Of a stretch of DNA of 64,000 bases, positions 23,201 through 32,685 are shown piece by piece. This DNA comes from Anastatus disparis. Its lineage: Eukaryota; Arthropoda; Insecta; Hymenoptera; Eupelmidae. Location of the stretch: assembly GCA_017163975.1 (NCBI GenBank), contig JAFFSR010000264.1, positions 2,728,001 through 2,792,000 on the forward strand. Reading direction: 5' to 3'. The stretch's first letter is position 1, and every line of letters starts with the position of its first letter. The notes under the pieces are model-generated. The model was not told the origin of the DNA. It saw nothing but the letters and a program-made list of their open reading frames with translations, and did not search any database. A program made the position numbers and the translations under genes.

Positions 23201-26200
23201 TCTATGTTTATTCCCCTACCGATAGTACTCCCTTAAATGTTTTTTGATATTTGCAGATATGTGTTTAAGATCTTAATAATTTTATGTAGAAGTACAAATT
23301 TCAGATTTGGGGTAGAGGGATGGGAAATGCAAATGTGTGGGTTAGAATAAGAGTGGCATAAGTCACATACTTCTAATTTCAAGATTTTCGATATTAAAAT
23401 TTTAAATTAATATACATTTCTATTGAGTGCCATTTTTACAGTGCTTATAATTGTAACATGGTGGATTTTCCATCCACATGTTATATTTGTATATAGATAC
23501 CTACTATACCGGCGAAGAGCCTTATAAGTAGGATTTTAACTTGTATATAGCAGTGCGGCATTGGCTCGGTGAATAGAGCTCGTGCCTGGAGATCTCGAGG
23601 AACGGGGTTCGCGCCCGGTGTCCGCTTATTTTTTAATTCAAAAAGTCTCATGTTTCATAATATTAAAGAAAAATAAACAAAAAAGCCACTCTATTTAGAA
23701 AAATAAGTTGTTTTAATGTTAAAGAAATGAAATATACCACTAACTAAATTTTTTTTAAAATGTGACTTATACCACTTTCATTCTCACCCACACAAATAGT
23801 ACATCATTTATCAGGGGTGGAAAGGCTAGATTTACGGGCAAGGGCTGTAACGAGTTTCCTAAAACAGCCTTTGCACTAGAGATAAATAATGTTATTTTCT
23901 TGCATGAGAAAACAAAAAGAGATAAATTGTGATTTTAAGGTTACAGTACGGAAAAAAATTTTATTCTCCGCTTATATCTTCCAATTTTATAGGTTATTTT
24001 AACCTTCTTTGAAAGCCAAGATATTGTATCACTTTATCATTATCCAAAAAAATTATGCGTATTATACGAAAAAAAAGCATCTTTTCATTTATTACTTCAG
24101 TAACTAGTCTTTTCGAAATTACATTTTTTATGAAAAAAGGTTGGAGATTCGTTATCATTTTATATATTTAAAAGTTACTGTTATATTTACATAAATAAAA
24201 AGGATAAAAAAGAATTTTCATTTTAATAACGATGTTACATACCTGGAGGTATAAGGAGGTTTCTTTTAGCATATATCTTATACAGTCTTGGTTTATATTT
24301 TTGGATCAACTTAAAATTAACGTCTTCTTCATCAGATACTATAAAATAATAATTTTTGATTAAATCGTATAATTCTGTGAATATATGACTGATTCAGCGA
24401 AACTTTCAATATTTGACCAATGGAAAAATAAAAATATAAAAACAACTTTAAAACAAGGTACTAATGAAAAAGAATTTGATTTTCAGAATTTGAGTAGTTG
24501 AAAAAATATCACTCATTTTTTTAATAACACCTTTCTATGACCAATATTTTTTATTTTTAATGTTTTAATTATTATATATTAAAAAAAAAAAAATAATTAA
24601 TTGATCAATTTTATTTGATAATTTTTGTTTATTAATAAAATTAAATTTATAGTTATTATGTTAAGTTCCCTTCACATTAAAAGTTTCGTGGAATCATTCA
24701 TATACGTATATATTTTTAAGTTATGTGATATTTACATTCAGAGTATGTTGTGCTGCCATCATCATTAGAATCGTTTCGGGGAGATTCTGATTGTAAGTGG
24801 CGAGATCTTGAAGGAGAGCGTGGTGGAGACACCGAGAGCGACCGTAGACGAGATCCTGAACGAGACCCAGAAGGAAAGCGTGGTGAAGGCACTGATCGTG
24901 GTTGAGACACTGATCGTGGTTGAGACACTGATCGTGGTTGAGACACTGATCGTGGTTGAGACACTGATCGTGGTTGAGACACTGATCGTGGTTGAGACAC
25001 TGATCGTGGTTGAGACACTGATCGTGGTTGAGATACTGATCGTGGTTGAGACACTGATCGTGGTTGAGACACTGATCGTGGTTGAGACACTGATCGTGAT
25101 CGAGACCGTGATCGTGGTTGAGACACTGATCGTGATCGAGACCGTGATCGTGGTTGAGACACTGATCGTGATCGAGACCGTGATCGTGGTTGAGACACTG
25201 ATCGTGATCGAGACCGTGATCGTGGTTGAGACACTGATCGTGATCGAGACCGTGATCGTGGTTGAGACACTGATCGTGATCGAGACCGTGATCGAGATCC
25301 CGAGCACGAGCGACAGCGTGATCCAGAACGTGATCCAGAACGTGATCGAGAGCGAGATTCAGAACGTGATCCAGAACGTGATCGAGATCTTGATCCAGAA
25401 CGTGATCGAGATCCTGATCCAGAACGTGATAGTGAAGGGGAGCAAGAGCGTGATCGTGATTTAACGTGAGAACGAGACCGAGATCTAGATCGAGAACGTG
25501 TCCCCAATTTTGAATGAGAGGGTAACGGTGATTTAGAGCATGACTTTGAACGTGAGCAACGTGGATATTTTGACTTAGAAAAAAGTGGTCCCTGTGGTAA
25601 AGACATAGAAGGAAGCTGATTGGCAACAGTGGATTTAGTGTTAGCATTCAAAGATGGAGAAGATGAACGTTCTAAGGACTTGCTCTGGAAATGATTTTGT
25701 AAGTATGGATCAGGGTTGATTGGAGGTATAAGCACTGACGACTTTTTGTAACTTTTCTGTAGTTGTGGTAAAGGACTATTTTTTGGAATGATTGGTGCTG
25801 GTGTCTTGAAATTATTAGCAAGGTTCTCATTATTAACCTCAACATCGTCTTCATCTTCCAAAGAAAGTGGCATTTTCGATTTGAGAAACTTTTGCTGTTT
25901 ATATTTTTCAACCGTTCTTTGATAATTCTCTACTCTCACTTTTTCCTTGATGGACGTAAGTTTTTTCTGAAAAAGCAATAATAAACAGTTTAAGTATGCG
26001 TGAGTATATGTCATTGTGAGTATGAATCTATGTATACGCGTCGTAATTTATTTCTGCAGGTGTGAATGTATTTGCTTGTGTACGTATACGTGTGACGGTT
26101 TATATCTATATGTACGCGTTTAAAGATGTTTGTACGTGTATGAGTGCGTACATGATCGTGTATATGCAAGTTTATGTCCTCGTCGGCCGTATTCGCATCA

Positions 26201-27370
26201 ATATCTAAAGAGCGTTCTTAATTTGTATTGGCATCGCATATGTCTCTCGTGTGCTGCTCGACAAAATACAAGATTTACATGTCCTCCTGAGACATATTGA
26301 GTATTAATATGTCTCAGAAGAAATGAATATGTCATCACCGATCTTATTATGTTTCGTTCAATATGTCAAAAAGCAATTATTGATCGTAGGTCAGTGAAAA
26401 AAAATGACTCTCACTTCGGCGGCAGCTATACTCATTAAAAAATGTCAATCTAAGAAACAAAAGAAAAAATCAATAGAACTAAAATTAAATTTGAAAAGTA
26501 TTGAAAACAGATAAATATTTTCAAATATCAACTTATAGTTCTTCATACGGCCTACTTTGGACATAAAATCATCTATGTTCTTTGGCCGTTTATTCAGGTG
26601 AAATCTGAATCGTGAACAATGTTTGCCGCTTGAGCTGAAGCAACTTCAGCGCAAGCGACAAACATTGTTCTCGATTGATATTCCACCTGAATACAGGCAA
26701 AGGACATATATAACTAACATAATTGTGTGTATGTGAATGTGTATGCTTGTGCTTGGTTTGAATGTATGTAAATGTGAGTATGTATGTTTATGTCTATATG
26801 GATGTTTTAATGTGTATGTGTTTGTACATATGTGTATGTATGTGCCTATATGTATATGCTTGTGTGCGCGTGTGCTTGCGTCCTTGAGTCTGTGTGCAAT
26901 TACTGGAACACAAAAATGAACTTACTCGTCGCTGTTTGCGTTCTCGATCTTGTATTTCTGAATCTGTTGTACTGGATGAATCTAATAATTTTGGTATTTT
27001 GATTCTTTTAGGTTTTCCCTCTATAGCATATTCTGCTAACTCTTTAGATTCTAAAAATAAGATTCAAGAAAATAAAAAGGCTTCTAATATTTTTAAAGTG
27101 ATCCATTGACACAACTCACCAGCTATAGTGATAACAAAGGCACTAAAAAAAAAAACAGCTCTCCTCTGCTGAATCATTGCAGTTTGACGAATCACATAAA
27201 CAGTATTTTACATAATATCTGTGTTTCGGGTCGAAATCTTCGAGTTGTTGTGGTTTAATACATTCTCGGTCATTTTTTGAATGTTTGATGTACGTTACAG
27301 GTACAAAATGATTTTGATTTGTGCTATCATAATACCTCACGCAAGCATACCACTGCTTCCAGGGTTCCAT
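19855..27370 (-). CDS. BEN-domain, RS-repeat protein gene (six exons found)
   Basis: Spliced minus-strand gene. Exons: 27120-27370, 26926-27050, 24736-25966, 24243-24338, 20088-20298 and 19855-20015 (stop at 19855-19857, overlapping an AATAAA). All introns have GT-AG ends. Phases agree at every junction except 24243/20298, where an exon with length 2 mod 3 is probably missing. The N-terminus (MEPWKQWYACVRYYDSTN...) looks like a small aromatic/charged domain. Next come a basic linker (GKPKRIKIPKLLDSSS), a coiled, charged stretch, a ~250-residue RS tract and a linker ending in KLIQKYKPRLYKIYAKR. A C-terminal BEN domain follows (RSKFLRELAFIIWQSKLANS, then CCPNKLELFMG and LYLDYLKSNP). BEN domains bind DNA or chromatin proteins, and RS tracts mediate RNA-processing or nuclear-speckle contacts, so a nuclear role is inferred. 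Oddity: an 11-T run at 27145-27155 (minus strand) shifts exon 1 by one base relative to the phase exon 2 requires. Confidence 0.75.
20413..21645. mobile_element. 1.2 kb terminal-inverted-repeat element in BEN gene intron
   Basis: Diverged ~130 bp terminal inverted repeats. GCACCCAACGCAAAAATTGC at the left is matched by the reverse complement of the right end, GCCCTCCAATGCAAAAATCG. Both continue with a TAAAAATTGTTATTGCACA-like block and CTCACGGCATTCGA / CTAACGGCATTCAG. The interior has repeated ACAGAC motifs (20878-21020). No coding capacity. Confidence 0.6.
21785..22411. mobile_element. Foldback element in BEN gene intron
   Basis: Arms of ~190 bp. The left has GAGTATCACAGCTCCGGGTC and TTTAAACTTTGGGATAAGTT. 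The right carries their reverse complements at 22345-22410. Inner arms share AGAGAAATATTGAGCGTTTG and the CTATAACTTT-type block. Non-coding. Confidence 0.75.
22681..23232. mobile_element. piggyBac-type MITE (GGGAGTACTATCG ends), copy 1
   Basis: Ends GGGAGTACTATCG and its reverse complement, each flanked by TTAA (22677-22680 and 23233-23236). Length 552 bp. TTAA target duplication is diagnostic of piggyBac-like transposition. A related element is at 43233-43747. The short open frame 22518-22754 crosses the left boundary and is therefore not credible as a gene. Confidence 0.8.
23334..23794. mobile_element. MITE family D, copy 1, carrying a tRNA-like insert
   Basis: Terminal inverted repeats TGTGTGGGTTAGAATAAGAG / TGTGTGGGTGAGAATGAAAG, both followed by a TGGYATAAGTCACAT block. 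The related copy at 27506-27760 lacks the internal tRNA-like segment. Confidence 0.75.
23552..23628 (+). tRNA. tRNA-like sequence (pseudo-tRNA or SINE head)
   Basis: Has an A-box-like TGGCTCGGTGAATAGAGC and a B-box-like GGGGTTCGCGCCC at tRNA-like spacing, with partial acceptor pairing (GCGG against CCGC). The anticodon and T stems pair poorly, so it is unlikely to be a working tRNA. It could be a tRNA-derived SINE fragment. Confidence 0.4.
24243..24338 (-). CDS. BEN/RS gene exon 4
   Basis: 96 bp exon between TTATTTTATAG and CCTCCAG|GTATGT. Phase joins exactly to exon 3 (SE + L + SDEEDVNFKL). Encodes an acidic then basic stretch ending RNLLIPP. It leaves one base over, which does not match the frame of the next recognised exon. 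Confidence 0.65.
24736..25966 (-). CDS. BEN/RS gene exon 3: RS-repeat exon
   Basis: Large exon entered in phase 0 after a GCTTTTTCAG acceptor (first codons KKLTSIKEKVRVENYQRTVE) and leaving through a weak donor GAAT|GTAAAT with one base carried over. It encodes a charged helix-like start, a proline-rich stretch (KTPAPIIPKNSPLPQLQKS), then RS dipeptides and about 17 SVSQPR hexapeptides. The first six alternate with SRSRSR. If the donor is not used, the frame ends 6 codons later at 24716. The exon 4 phase match favours splicing. Confidence 0.75.
24894..25312 (-). repeat. Coding minisatellite (18 bp and 36 bp units)
   Basis: 18 bp unit (TGATCGTGGTTGAGACAC on the plus strand) in near-perfect tandem from about 24898 to 25095. 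It then alternates with a second 18-mer to give six 36 bp units up to about 25300. Unit length is a multiple of three, so copy-number change keeps the RS frame. Because units lack stops in several frames, long spurious frames open on both strands. Confidence 0.95.
26014..26165. repeat. TGTA/CGTG-rich microsatellite
   Basis: Degenerate TGTATACGTG-type repeat on the left side of the composite foldback, inside the BEN gene intron. A sister tract lies at 26720-26890 on the other side. Confidence 0.6.
26171..26713. mobile_element. Composite double-foldback element, copy 2
   Basis: Same two-module layout as 3732-4329. Module 1 (26171-26569) has ends TTTATGTCCTCGTCGGCCGT and the reverse complement of ACGGCCTACTTTGGACATAAA, with an internal GAGACATATTGAGTATTAAT / ATATGTCTCAG hairpin. 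Module 2 (26570-26713) has ATGTTCTTTGGCCG...CAGGCAAAGGACAT ends and GAACAATGTTTGCCGCTTGAG arms. Loop sequences have diverged from copy 1 but the tail TATATAACTAA is kept. Lies in the intron between BEN gene exons 2 and 3. Confidence 0.8.
26720..26890. repeat. (TGTATG)n-like microsatellite
   Basis: Degenerate TG-rich repeat. The open frame 26737-26919 here is a by-product (Cys/Val/Tyr-rich, no protein character). Confidence 0.8.
26926..27370 (-). CDS. BEN/RS gene exons 1 and 2
   Basis: Exon 1 (27120-27370) starts at the ATG at 27370, and its donor is CTG|GTGAGT. Exon 2 (26926-27050) follows a TTATTTTTAG acceptor, encodes ESKELAEYAIEGKPKRIKIP and ends at CGACGA|GTAAGT. Exon 2 needs one carried-over base. 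Exon 1 provides that only if its T homopolymer has 10 rather than 11 bases. As written, translation stops just after the run. This could be an assembly error, an allele or early pseudogenisation. Confidence 0.7.
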
Positions 27371-27505
27371 TATTATTTACAATCTATATAATAAATAATA
27401 GTTAAACATTTTATGAATATTAATAATTCACAATCAGAAAACTAAATTATGAATGAAGCTGCAAACTTGATACAATTAAAAAAATCTAATGACTTAGTTA
27501 TAATT

Positions 27506-27760
27506 TGTGTGGCTTAGAATAAGAGTGGCATAAATGACATTGACAAAAAAATTTAGTTGGCAGTGTATAAGATATTATAAGCATTAAAAAAATTAATTTT
27601 GTAAAATTTACTTTCTATGCTTTCAATATTAAGAAAGAAGAGCAGAGAAAGCAAAATCTTTCAAAAAATTTCTCTTTCTAATGCACAAAAAAGGTTTAGA
27701 TATACTGCCAACAAAATTTTTTTGGTCAATGTGACTTAAGCTAATCTCATTGTAACCCAC
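27506..27760. mobile_element. MITE family D, copy 2
   Basis: Ends TGTGTGGCTTAGAATAAGAG and reverse complement GGTGGGTTACAATGAGATTA. An inner second inverted pair is AGTTGGCAGTGTATA / TATACTGCCAAC. 255 bp, no tRNA-like insert. Lies just upstream of the BEN gene start. Confidence 0.7.
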
Positions 27761-27919
27761 CTAGTCAATAACTCAATATAAGTCTGTTAAGCATCAATAA
27801 GTACCTTTAAAATAATCAAATATTACTTGCATTTAATGTACATAACAATTATTTTTGAACTTATGCCTTTTGTGTAAGGTTAGACAGGCAGTGCATAGCG
27901 TAAGAAATCCGATATGAAA

Positions 27920-27995
27920 TGATCATACACACATATGCAGATACAGACACGCACACATACGCACGTACGCACGCACACACGCTCATGCACATATC
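27920..27995. repeat. (CA)n-rich microsatellite
   Basis: Degenerate CACA/CGCA repeat (ACACGCACACATACGCACGT core). Confidence 0.8.
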
Positions 27996-28370
27996 CAAAC
28001 ACGTATCGATTGTTGCGGGGAAGAAGCTATTATCTCTTTGTCCATTGAAGAAAGGTGTTATCTTGTTTTCAGTTGAAAAAAAGGCTTATTCGCAGAATTT
28101 TGTAGGCGGGGTTGCCCAGGTACTCGAATGGTAACACAAAAAAAAAGAAGAAATTTGTTTTTTATATTTGTTTTATACATTTAAATTAATTATAATTAAT
28201 ATTAAAAGATGAACTTATCTCAAAATTAAATCAAGATAACCAAATTTTTTCTTTTTTGTATTTGTTTTTTGGATTATAATGGAATGATTATTTGGGTTGA
28301 AGCAATACTTTAAATACTTATAACATTTGTTTCTCACTACTCATTAATTTTCCAAAGCTTTTCTTTTTGC

Positions 28371-28703
28371 AATTGGGTCTTTGCATAAAAAATTTTTTTT
28401 GAATCCATTATATCCGTTATGTAGAAAAAGATAAAATAAAAGACACGTATTTTTTCTTGTATCATCAAAATGAAAACTCAAAGAGATAGAGGCAGTTGAA
28501 ATTGTGTGACGTCACGATTGTTTTAGCAATCGTGACGTCATATACATTGGCGCTATATCTATATCTATCAAAATTGTATTAATTTCTACTGGCTATAACT
28601 TTTGCAATTCATCATATTTTAAAAAACAAAAAAATACGGGTCTTTTATTTTTTCGTATTCTACCTGACGGATATAATGCATTTTTTCATGCAAGGACCTA
28701 ATT
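28371..28703. mobile_element. MITE family E with central CRE palindromes, copy 1
   Basis: Long inverted repeat with ends AATTGGGTCTTTGCATAAAA and reverse complement AATTAGGTCCTTGCATGAAA. At the centre is GTGACGTCACGATTG / CAATCGTGACGTCA, that is two TGACGTCA octamers in a hairpin. The other copy is at 59149-59483. Confidence 0.85.
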
Positions 28704-28807
28704 GAAGGGTTCAGGGAAAAAGGATGTATGTAAGGGTTGACAGCAGGTCCAATATATGTCCTTTTGTAATCAAAGAATTTATTCATTCACATAAATAAAT
28801 AATTTTA

Positions 28808-28910
28808 GCAAAAAAAAACGCTGCCAAATGCTTTGGCGCAATGCTTTCTCATAGAGATCATTGAGTTAGAGTAATTCGATTTTATTTCTTTAAATGTGAT
28901 TTCAATGTAA
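28808..28910 (+). repeat. Copy of the 3' part of the 6533-6883 open frame
   Basis: About 100 bp homologous to 6818-6925. The same frame reads KTLPNALAQCFLIEIIELE and ends at an equivalent TAA. Could be a dispersed repeat or a shared terminal exon. Confidence 0.5.
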
Positions 28911-28944
28911 AAAACGATTTCTATTTTAGAACAATTAGTATGTG

Positions 28945-29331
28945 CACTGATAGACCTTTAAGCGCGATTTTCTCTTTAACGTATGCGCATCGGTCTTACG
29001 ACTGGGTACACCGCTTTCTGAAACCTAAGAATGCGCCTCTCTCGCTGTAAGAGCGTATAGCTCTTAAGCGGGAGCGCCGCCGTCTTACGTTAGATGGCGT
29101 TTTTCTTACAGTGTAAGAAAGCCGTTATCTAAATTTTCAAGAACTGTTTCTGTGTTTTGGGGCTCTAAGAGCTATACGCTCTTAAGCACAAGAGGAAGGG
29201 GCTCGTAGATACGAGATCGCAGGGCGCTTGTCTGAAACGAGAGCGCTCTGGACTATCAATGATTTCTTCTTAGGTATAATAACGCATTTTGCTTGTTCAA
29301 AGAATGTATTGCCCTTAAAGGTCTATCAGTG
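28945..29331. mobile_element. CACTG-ended non-autonomous element, CACTA-like
   Basis: 387 bp with ends CACTGATAGACCTTTAAGCG and reverse complement CACTGATAGACCTTTAAGGG, flanked on both sides by TGTG (28941-28944 and 29332-29335). Inside are two inverted copies of a palindromic ~22-mer (AAGAGCGTATAGCTCTTAAG near 29045, AAGAGCTATACGCTCTTAAG near 29170). CACTA/CACTG ends, short target duplications and subterminal palindromes fit CACTA (En/Spm) elements, as does the transposase gene at 44285. Confidence 0.65.
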
Positions 29332-29515
29332 TGTGAGAGAGTGATTAGGAAATAGGAAGAAAGAGTCAGGGTTGGATAAAAATAGGGTAAAAATGATAAG
29401 CAATCTAAGATAGAGACAGATACGAAGTAAGGAAGTAAGAAAAGAGTTAGTGAAAGCATTGAATCAGAAATCAAATGAAGTAATCAAAGAACTACATTAA
29501 GAATAGTATATTATG

Positions 29516-29655
29516 CTACGTGGGGTAAAAGTACGGCATTCTCTTTCGGCTTCGCCTCGAGAACTAAATCCATGCCGGCCTACAGTGTCGCATTTTTATG
29601 CGAAGTGGCATATACGATTTTTTCTCATACCGACCTAAAAACACGTACAACTTAG
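29516..29655. mobile_element. CpG-rich hairpin remnant
   Basis: TACGGCATTCTCTTTCGGCT and its partner AGAACTAAATCCATGCCG flank a GGCTTCGCCTCGAG loop. Termini are less clear than in other CpG hairpins. Confidence 0.45.
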
Positions 29656-29958
29656 ACTTATTAAATGAATATTTTTCCTCTTTGTCTGCTACTCTTCCAC
29701 TGATAATAATTCATTAAATAAACCATCAAGATATCATTATAATACACTCTTATTATACTTTAATCATAATACACTATAGATTATAATTCATAAAAATAAT
29801 TCTAAAAAATGAAAAATTAAATTACACAATCAATCGCATCATTATGTGGTCATATTACGCTCTCATATTTATCATCGATACATATGAGAGATTATGGATG
29901 AGTCGATGTTTGTAACCGATGAATAAAACAGGATAGACTATAATACATATAAAGAAAG

Positions 29959-30250
29959 CGCGGTGGTGTAACAGATAGAGCTCTTGCGTTCAACGCGGAG
30001 GGCATGGGTTCGAATCCTGGCCAGGTACCTCTAACTGTTTTTAGAAAGAAAATTAGTATATGTGTCATTTATATCGCGACTCTTCAAAAACCCGACCTCG
30101 TAGGGTATACGTTGATTGTTGGTCACAAAAGTGGCTGACCATCAATCGGTAGTCAAAGTTTTCGGTATCGTGGGTCAGACAGTCTAGCCTGATGTAATGT
30201 GTTAAACGGGAACCGGGCTAGGCTTTCTCGACATCACCATATAAAAAGGT
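29959..30250 (+). mobile_element. tRNA-derived SINE-like element
   Basis: The head (29959-30031) has a good B box (GGTTCGAATCC) and an A-box-like GGTGTAACAGATAGAGC, but acceptor ends do not pair and the anticodon loop (GTTCAAC) would give TCA, so it is not a normal tRNA. The following ~220 bp has imperfect stems (GTTGGTCACAAAAGTGGCTG and TCTAGCCTGATG...CCGGGCTAGGC). A tRNA head plus unrelated body is the SINE pattern. Only one copy is in the window. Confidence 0.45.
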
Positions 30251-30339
30251 TAACATATAGAGGACAATATATTTTATGTATTAATCTTTAAAAAAAATAT
30301 AAAAATACACATAAAAGAAAGAGAATGAGAGAAAGAGAG

Positions 30340-30495
30340 AGCAAATGTTTGTAACCGATGAATTTAAAAGAATAGGCTACAATATACATGAAAGAAAGAT
30401 TGAGAGAGAGAGAGAGAGAGTTGATGCTTATGACCGGTAAAGAGAAAAGTATAAGCGTATGCACTCGAGAACAGAAAAATAAGACAGAGCGCGTA
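30340..30495. repeat. Short partial duplications and (GA)n
   Basis: GTTTGTAACCGATGAAT occurs at 29910 and 30347, each followed by a GACTATAATACATA / GGCTACAATATACATG-type block. A (GA)n run lies at 30400-30420. Confidence 0.55.
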
Positions 30496-30924
30496 TATAT
30501 GAGTATATCTCCACAACTTTTAATTTTTTTATAATGTTTTTGAAAAGTCATTTTACTGCTGTTACTGGGTAGCGAATAATGCACACTATTCAAACTAGGT
30601 TTACATCTTTTGTACAATCTTGTTCCTCTATTTTTTATGTATATGGTGAATGTGCCACCAATGCTCCAGTAGATATTTCTATAAAACGAAAATTTTTACA
30701 TGGATAAAATTTCCGAACTTTTATCCATGTAAAAATTTACGTTTTATAGAAATATCTACTGGAGCATTGGTGGCACATTCACTATATACATAAAAAATAG
30801 AGGAACAAGATTGTACAAAAGGTGTGAACCTAGTTTGAATAGTGTGCATCATTCGCTACCCAGTGACAGCTGTAAAATGACATATCACCAAAAGATTAAA
30901 AGTTGTGAAGATATGATCATATGA
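30496..30924. mobile_element. Foldback MITE family A, copy 2
   Basis: Same layout as 6972-7402, with long near-perfect arms (30560-30700 against 30725-30860) including GTAGATATTTCTATAAAACG, and TATCTCCACAACTTTTAAT / AAAAGTTGTGAAGATATGAT ends. It abuts the left end of the 7.4 kb foldback element, so one probably inserted at the boundary of the other. Confidence 0.85.
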
Positions 30925-32198
30925 GCCTGAAGTTTCCGACGTCCAGATCCGACACTATTGAAATAAATTTTTTTTTTATTTAAACCACTTTGAAATGACT
31001 TAAATAATCTTGTTGACTCAGAAAATGATTGTAAAAAAAATTTGAACCCCTTCGGATTACCGGAAGGTAGATATACTGACCTAAGATTAATAACATACTT
31101 TTGTGTATATATAAAAAAATATGCTAAATACACAAAAGTTAAAAAATTTTATTATTGATGAAAATAACCAACCGGAAATCACTAAATTCACTATATTAAC
31201 ATTCAATTTATGATTAATAATAATTTGGGCCTTTTTCTATTACCGGAAAAATATAAAACCGGCCCGACTTTGATTAAATAATGTTGTTATATACCAAAAA
31301 ATTAGTCAAATGCGGGAATCCATATTATTCTTATTTTTATTAATATAACCAACTGCTGATGGCTGTAAATCCTTTATTAACAATTGAATTGAAATAAAAA
31401 AAAAAATCTGGTGTAGTATCAATCACCGGAAGCCAACTATATAGACAGACGTATGATCAAAAAATGCTACTTTGATCGAATACGAAATAAATTAAAAACC
31501 GTAATGCGAATATTTAATGTTCTTACTAATATAACCACCTAGAAAAGTTTAAAAATCCTGAATTAATGTTTAATTAATTAATAAAAACAATCATGTGTAG
31601 TTTGCACCGCCGGAAGGCAACCATATAGACCCGTGTATAATAAAATAATGCTAGTGTAATCGAAATAAAATAGGTTAAAGCCACGTTGAGATTATTTGAT
31701 GTTTTTACGAATATAACCATCTGAAAAACTTTTAAAATATTAAATTAACATCTGAATAGTTTATAATAATCATCTGGTGTAGTTTAAACTGCCGGAAGGT
31801 AACTAGACACACCCAAGTGTGATAAAATAATGCTACTATGAAATAAAATAAAATAGTTTCAAAGTCGCGTCAAGATTATTTATTGTTGTTACGAATATAA
31901 CCATCTGTAAATCTGTTAAAATTTTTAATTAACATCTCAATTATAGTAGCCATCTAGTGTAGTTTGAACCACCGGAAGTTGACTAGATACTCACAAATCC
32001 GATAAAATAATGCTACTACGTTATAAAAAAAATAGTTTCAAAACCGCATTGAAAATATTTATTGTTGTTACAAATTTAACTAACTCGAAACGTTTAGGAA
32101 TCCTAAATTACAATCTAAATAGTTAACATAAACCATCTGGTGTAGTTTAAACTGCCGGAAGGTAACTAGACACATCCAAATCTGATAAAATGATGCTA

Positions 32199-32685
32199 CA
32201 CTGAGAGAAGAACTTGTATGTCGTAAGTCAACGTGCGCGTAAACTATATACAATTAGCCTTTTAAAGACCGCGCACAATCGTACTTGTAAGTTACAAACA
32301 AGTGAAATGTTTGCTGTTTACAAACGATTGAAGGTATTTTGCTTAGCAACAGTTATTAGTGAGCAGGTTACGTTTATATTTGCGTTTTGATAGAAAAATA
32401 AGTTATAAATTAACAAATTTGTTAAATTAAAAAATTGGACTTGTTTGATCGCAATTTTAAAAATCAATTTATTAAATATAGAATATAGTATTAACAAAAT
32501 GCTGACGGCAAATTAAGTTCGCGAGCCAATGTTTATTGCAGGCAGAATGCTTTTGACTATGTGTAAGTGGCTAACATTTTACTTGTAAGTCACTAACAAA
32601 TGCAATGCATGCGATCTACAAAAGACCGCTTGCGTATAGTTTACGCAGTATGTTGGTATTACGTATACAAGTTTTTCTCTCAGTG
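32199..32685. mobile_element. TA-inserted MITE (CACTGAGAGAA ends) inside the 7.4 kb element
   Basis: 487 bp with ends CACTGAGAGAAGAACTTGTA and reverse complement CACTGAGAGAAAAACTTGTA. Comparison with uninterrupted neighbouring units shows the site GC-TA-CTAT became TA-element-TA, a 2 bp TA duplication as in Tc1/mariner-type insertion. Internal secondary inverted blocks include ACTTGTAAGTTACAAACAAG-like sequence. Confidence 0.85.

Noticed and set aside
24808..25464. Long plus-strand open frame (218 codons) and two further minus frames over the RS exon
   Set aside because: They are by-products of the 18 bp repeat, which lacks stops in several frames. Only the RS frame has flanking non-repeat protein sequence and matching splice phases.
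29959..30031. Functional tRNA with anticodon TCA
   Set aside because: Acceptor ends do not pair and the anticodon stem is weak. It fits a tRNA-derived SINE head better.
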